Shown here: positions 60,242 to 64,000 of the stretch, piece by piece | How the letters are laid out: each line of letters opens with the position of its first letter | Numbering within the stretch: the stretch's first letter is position 1 | Position numbers and translations under genes: made by a program | The notes under the pieces: model-generated | The model's input: the letters and a program-made list of their open reading frames with translations, nothing else | Told to the model about the DNA's origin: nothing | Database searches by the model: none | Source: Sneathiella marina | Lineage (GTDB): Bacteria; Pseudomonadota; Alphaproteobacteria; Sneathiellales; Sneathiellaceae | Assembly (NCBI RefSeq): GCF_023746535.1 | Contig: NZ_CP098747.1 | Coordinates: 3,895,501-3,959,500 of the forward strand | Direction: 5' to 3' | DNA: 64,000 bases

Positions 60242-62329
60242 CTAGTTCGACGACGGTGTCGAAATAGCCTCTGATGTCACTTTTTCAAGCAATCCAGATA
60301 TTGCATTCTCAACATTCAGCCTTGCCTTGGCTTTAGCCAGCCAGTTTTTTGCGATTTCTGCTGAAGGGCCTGTGAGTTTTTCTATTTCTGCAACTGCTTT
60401 ATCAAGATCATTCATGAGTAAGTCTTGTTCCGTTCTGGCGACAATCGCATCAACATCCGTTCCGTCGAGATCATCTACACGACGAAATTTAACTGCAGAC
60501 GCGATGCGATGCAAAGTCTGACCATACCATGTTTCATCGGAGGGAAGGCGCGCTGACTGGCTAATATCACTTGCTATGGCAGCAAAATCCTTTTGCAAGC
60601 TCGGCATTGTCGCCGCCCCGATCGGTGCGATATCGGACAAAATGTCCAGTTCAGATTTCAGATCCGAAGTTGCAACCGCGGAAACTTGTGCCAGGCCATT
60701 TTCAAAAGGCTCATCATTTCTGGTTTCCCGCTGCAGCTGACCAAGGGCGAGTAACATCAATGTACGCTTATTCTCTGCCAGAAGGTCCGCCTTATTATCC
60801 GCCTCATCCTTAAGGGAGGCTTCAATTGACGACAGCAACATTGCCTGGGTTTTGGACGAATCCTGTTCTGTCGCCAGCTCGCTTTGGAGGGCGTTCATCC
60901 GGGTTTTTAAATCAAGGAGCTCGTTCTTTAAATCAAGTATCTCCGATTGGGTTTCCGGGCTTTCGGCCGGTGCCGCTGGTTCAGCAACTTTCAGGCTCGA
61001 AATTTCGCTTTCTTGTTTGGTAAGCTCGCTCGTCGCCAAGTCTAATTTTTTTACCTGTTCTTCGAGTTGAGCCTGGAGATTGCTGATGCGTTGATTGGTT
61101 GCCGCAGATAGGCTCGCAACGGCATTACTGGTATCAGCTGTTGCCGGAATAGCGGCCGAAGAGGAGGGCGCAGGCTCACTCTTTTCAAGAGCATCTAAGC
61201 GATCAGAAAGTTTTGAGTAATCCGTCTTCATCGACGCTTGTATATTCGCAATTTCCTGAGTTACATCTAAAGTATCCGATTTGCCAAATTGGCCAGAAAT
61301 TATTTCCGCGGTTTGCGTCGGTAGATAAGGCTGCACTTTCGGATAGAGGAGCGGCCACGCCGCCAGACCTAAACAAAAAACAAGAATCAACAACAGTAAA
61401 ACCGTTCCAAATGAAGATTTCTTCTTTGAATCCGAACCACGTATTTTAGCTTGTGTATCTGATCCGGCGCTTCCCTTTACATCCGTCGCCAAAATTTTCT
61501 TTAAAGCTGGATCTTCCGCCGCCGCCGACGTCTTTTGCTGCGTGTCAGGCTTGCCTGATTTTTTATCGGACACTTTCTGCTCCCTTGTCTTGTCAGGGTT
61601 ATCTATTTTCAGGGAGTTTGAATTGACATCCTCTAGTAATGTCAAAAGACTTTCCTGATTTGGCTCTTTCGCAATCTTAACATCGCTCCAAGATAAATCG
61701 CCTATTTTTTCCGCAACAGCTTCGCTCAAACATAAAGCAACAACTTTATCCAAGGTTGTCTCGAGCCCTGCGGCTTCAATGGCGCTTTTGAATATAAGGG
61801 CTGTTCGGGGTGAATAAAATAGGGCCACGTCGAAAGATTGCGACTTCAACTGGTCAACAATATCTTTGTCAAATTGGTCCATGACGTCGGTTCTATACAA
61901 AACCGCTCGATCACACACAAAGCCCGCAACTTTTAAAAGTCCCGATAAGTCGCCAGCTACATCTGTTCCCGCGATATGAATAAGTTTTCCATTCTTAGGT
62001 TTGCACTCCGCAATCACCTGCTTTGCCAATGAGGGAACATCACCATCTGCACTTACAACAGCATCAAAACCTTCCTTGCGAACCGCCTCTGCAGATGCAT
62101 TTCCCACCGCAAATACTTTGACATTTCTAAATGCAGTTGCACGGCCTAACGCCCGTGCGCCATTGGCGCTGGTTACCAAAAGAGCCTGGACATTCTCGGT
62201 TGTAATCTTGGTTCCTGGAAGATTTACAATCGTCATCATTGGCGCAAGGACAGCATCATATCCCTGTGTTCTTAATAACTTGGCGAGACGGCTGGCGTCC
62301 GGTTCCGGGCGTGTAACTAGAATCTTCAT
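60242..62329 (-). CDS. hemD: Uroporphyrinogen-III synthase fused to a Mic60/mitofilin-like domain
   Basis: The 695-residue protein joins two functions. Residues 1-about 238 are a uroporphyrinogen-III synthase (HemD), beginning VTRPEPDASRLAKLL and with LLVTSANGARA and ALFYSPRTALIF segments. A charged linker (240-305) leads to one membrane helix (about 308-330), a long predicted coiled coil (about 370-560) and a C-terminal mitofilin-like region. In alphaproteobacteria, Mic60 homologues are normally separate genes beside hemD. One frame runs through with no internal stop, so the fusion is genuine in this sequence. Confidence 0.88.
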   Translation of the reverse strand: MKILVTRPEPDASRLAKLLRTQGYDAVLAPMMTIVNLPGTKITTENVQALLVTSANGARALGRATAFRNVKVFAVGNASAEAVRKEGFDAVVSADGDVPSLAKQVIAECKPKNGKLIHIAGTDVAGDLSGLLKVAGFVCDRAVLYRTDVMDQFDKDIVDQLKSQSFDVALFYSPRTALIFKSAIEAAGLETTLDKVVALCLSEAVAEKIGDLSWSDVKIAKEPNQESLLTLLEDVNSNSLKIDNPDKTREQKVSDKKSGKPDTQQKTSAAAEDPALKKILATDVKGSAGSDTQAKIRGSDSKKKSSFGTVLLLLILVFCLGLAAWPLLYPKVQPYLPTQTAEIISGQFGKSDTLDVTQEIANIQASMKTDYSKLSDRLDALEKSEPAPSSSAAIPATADTSNAVASLSAATNQRISNLQAQLEEQVKKLDLATSELTKQESEISSLKVAEPAAPAESPETQSEILDLKNELLDLKTRMNALQSELATEQDSSKTQAMLLSSIEASLKDEADNKADLLAENKRTLMLLALGQLQRETRNDEPFENGLAQVSAVATSDLKSELDILSDIAPIGAATMPSLQKDFAAIASDISQSARLPSDETWYGQTLHRIASAVKFRRVDDLDGTDVDAIVARTEQDLLMNDLDKAVAEIEKLTGPSAEIAKNWLAKAKARLNVENAISGLLEKVTSEAISTPSSN

Positions 62330-62339
62330 ATCAGCTACT

Positions 62340-63281
62340 CTACACCGGAAAGGAGAGCATGTCCTCTCCTGCGCTGTTCTTCAACTCATGGCCAATGCGT
62401 TCTCCCAGCTCATGGGCTTGCGTTATCGGTCCAGTACCCTTGGCATCCAAACGGAGGGTACCATCGGGAGAGAGTAAGCTTGCCCTGAAATACAAATTTT
62501 CAGCATCGACTATTTCGGCATAACCAGCAATTGGCGTTCGGCAGGAGCCATCAAGCACGGCCAGCATCGCCCTCTCACATTGAACACGTGAAAAACTGAC
62601 CGCATCATTAATCGGTGCTAGCAACGCCTTAACATCCTTATCGCTTGTTCGGCGTTCGATGCCAATCGCGCCTTGGGCAACTGCCGGCAGCATTTCTTCA
62701 GGACTTAGCAAATCGGTTACAACATTTTCTTTGCCCAGTCGCTTGAGGCCAGCATAGGCAAGAAGTGTCGCATCGGCTTCGCCCTCCTGCAATTTCCTCA
62801 ATCGCGTGTCGACCGACCCGCGAAAAATACAAACCTCTAAATCAGGCCGCCGGTTGAGTATTTGCGCTTGGCGTCGAAGGCTTGATGTACCAACAATAGC
62901 ACCTGCAGGCAGGTCTGCCAGGCGCGCGCCGTCGGCCGAAATGAAGACATCCCGTGCATCCTCCCGAGGAAGAATGCAGTCAATGACAAGGCCTTGCGGA
63001 AGCCGGGTTTCCATATCCTTCATGGAATGAACCGCAAAGTCGATGGTACCGGTGAGCAAGGCTTCTTCTATTTCCTTTACAAAGAGGCCTTTGCCGCCAA
63101 CTTCGCTCAAAGCCCGATCCTGTATCTGATCACCTGTCGTTTTAATGACGACGATCTCCAAATCCTGCGGAGTGAGGATATCGCTATGAGCTTCCAATAA
63201 ACGAACACGTGTTTCGTCGGCCTGAGCAAGGGCCAATGGGCTTCCTCTCGTTCCAATCTTGTATTTTTTAGCAATCGTCAT
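62340..63281 (-). CDS. hemC: Hydroxymethylbilane synthase (porphobilinogen deaminase)
   Basis: This enzyme polymerises four porphobilinogens to hydroxymethylbilane, the substrate of HemD. The 313-residue product has the family pattern: IGTRGSPLALAQ at the N-terminus, VHSMKDME with the catalytic Asp about residue 87, GTSSLRRQAQ, and the dipyrromethane cofactor cysteine in DGSCRTPIAGYA near residue 250. It lies ten bases upstream of hemD. Confidence 0.96.
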   Translation of the reverse strand: MTIAKKYKIGTRGSPLALAQADETRVRLLEAHSDILTPQDLEIVVIKTTGDQIQDRALSEVGGKGLFVKEIEEALLTGTIDFAVHSMKDMETRLPQGLVIDCILPREDARDVFISADGARLADLPAGAIVGTSSLRRQAQILNRRPDLEVCIFRGSVDTRLRKLQEGEADATLLAYAGLKRLGKENVVTDLLSPEEMLPAVAQGAIGIERRTSDKDVKALLAPINDAVSFSRVQCERAMLAVLDGSCRTPIAGYAEIVDAENLYFRASLLSPDGTLRLDAKGTGPITQAHELGERIGHELKNSAGEDMLSFPV

Positions 63282-63347
63282 ATTGCGAGATCATCCGTCA
63301 AGTGTTAGAGCCATTATCAATCTGCACCGCTTTGTAATAGAAAACAA

Positions 63348-64000
63348 ATGTCAAAGAAACAAATAGTAGTCCTCGGGCTAGAAAGTAGTTGTGATGAGAC
63401 CGCCGCTTCCGTGGTAACGGGAGATGGCGCTATTCTATCAAATGTCGTCTTATCACAAACCGATGCCCATGCGCCCTTTGGGGGCGTAGTGCCGGAAATT
63501 GCAGCCCGGGCCCATATTGTACAGATGGATCGCCTCATCGCCCAGGCTATGACAGATGCAAATATCGATTTTTCGGACCTGTCTGCGGTCGCCGCAACTG
63601 CAGGGCCCGGTTTAATCGGCGGAGTACTGGTGGGACTGATGACCGCCAAAGCCATAGCTGCCGTGGCGGATATTCCATTGATCGGGATCAATCATCTTGA
63701 AGGTCATGCGTTGACTGCGCGCCTGACAGAAAAAACTACCTTTCCCTACCTGCTCCTGTTGGTTTCCGGCGGTCACTCCCAGTTACTGGTTGTAGAAGCA
63801 GTTGGAAAATACCGCCGCCTCGGCACAACGATCGATGACGCTGTCGGCGAAGCGTTTGATAAAACAGCGAAAATGCTGGAGTTGGGATTTCCGGGTGGCC
63901 CCGCCGTGGAACGGGCAGCTTTGTCAGGGGACCCAAAAAAATATGCGCTGCCGCGACCGATGAAGGGCCGAGAGGGCTGTAATTTTTCTTTCTCAGGCCT
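63348..64000 (+). CDS. tsaD: tRNA N6-adenosine threonylcarbamoyltransferase, partial (cut by window end)
   Basis: TsaD transfers the threonylcarbamoyl group to A37 of ANN-decoding tRNAs. The visible 217 residues include [16 protein letters not shown] at the N-terminus, the metal-binding motif HIVQMDRLI (the second His lies later in [13 protein letters not shown]), the ATP-loop VSGGHSQLL and the [11 protein letters not shown] segment. Bacterial TsaD is about 340-360 residues, so about a third is missing beyond 64000. It is divergent from hemC, a common arrangement. No clear Shine-Dalgarno sequence precedes the ATG. Confidence 0.95.
   Translation, partial: MSKKQIVVLGLESSCDETAASVVTGDGAILSNVVLSQTDAHAPFGGVVPEIAARAHIVQMDRLIAQAMTDANIDFSDLSAVAATAGPGLIGGVLVGLMTAKAIAAVADIPLIGINHLEGHALTARLTEKTTFPYLLLLVSGGHSQLLVVEAVGKYRRLGTTIDDAVGEAFDKTAKMLELGFPGGPAVERAALSGDPKKYALPRPMKGREGCNFSFSG

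Overview
The window looks like a chromosomal segment of an alphaproteobacterium. The signs are the gene order metK-trmB then rimP-nusA-ylxR-infB-rbfA-truB-rpsO-pnp, an Irr-type iron regulator with a matching ICE operator, a hemC-hemD-hemY block in which HemD is fused to a Mic60/mitofilin-like domain, and a VPLPA-CTERM surface protein. Sneathiella-like or Rhodospirillales-like lineages are plausible, but only the class is well supported from sequence alone.

Layout. 1-11.5 kb is the conserved translation and RNA-metabolism superoperon (metK to pnp, all plus strand). 11.5-18.4 kb holds a nitronate-monooxygenase-like enzyme, irr, and an iron/peroxide-linked operon (rubrerythrin, CCG-domain Fe-S protein, DUF3501), followed by a GFA-family zinc protein, a second nitronate-monooxygenase-like enzyme and a DUF2867 protein. 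18.7-32 kb is an accessory mosaic: an AT-richer amine/L-amino-acid oxidase, an FAD oxidoreductase with a BASS transporter, a GST, a ThDP enzyme, a broken alpha/beta hydrolase, a DUF1835 protein, a LysR gene beside a small membrane protein, a tRNA remnant, a partly deleted duplicate of a cysteine-synthase-like gene, copies of a short inverted-repeat element, and an HxlR gene with its operators. 32-44 kb is ordinary chromosome: SH3 protein, 2-hydroxyacid dehydrogenase, bluB, VPLPA-CTERM protein, marC, polA, a 59-residue CHCC zinc finger protein, AEC transporter, ABC ATPase, 1-Cys peroxiredoxin, amidohydrolase.

43.98-58.80 kb is an accessory block bracketed by tRNA-Arg(CCG) and tRNA-Thr(CGT), whose 3' ends both face inward. 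Next to tRNA-Arg are repeats of the kind found at integrase attachment sites, but there is no integrase. The block carries a metal-efflux unit (CDF transporter, methyltransferase, divergent MerR regulator with a 19-bp-spacer promoter) and an 11-gene minus-strand operon. That operon encodes a Rieske ferredoxin, a complete ribose-type sugar ABC importer, an FGGY sugar kinase, a membrane desaturase/hydroxylase-type di-iron enzyme, an FAD ferredoxin reductase, a class-III-like zinc alcohol dehydrogenase lacking the glutathione-binding residues, an alpha/beta hydrolase and a LysR regulator.

This operon is the best candidate for an undescribed system. It reads as import of a sugar or polyol-like compound, oxygenation by a membrane di-iron enzyme fed by its own two-protein electron chain, oxidation of the resulting alcohol, hydrolysis, and phosphorylation. 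It resembles in layout the P450-based oxidative demethylation of methylated algal sugars, but with a desaturase-fold oxygenase. The substrate is unknown and this reading is inference.

58.8-64 kb returns to core genes: hemY, the hemD-mic60 fusion and hemC on the minus strand, with tsaD divergent and cut by the window end.
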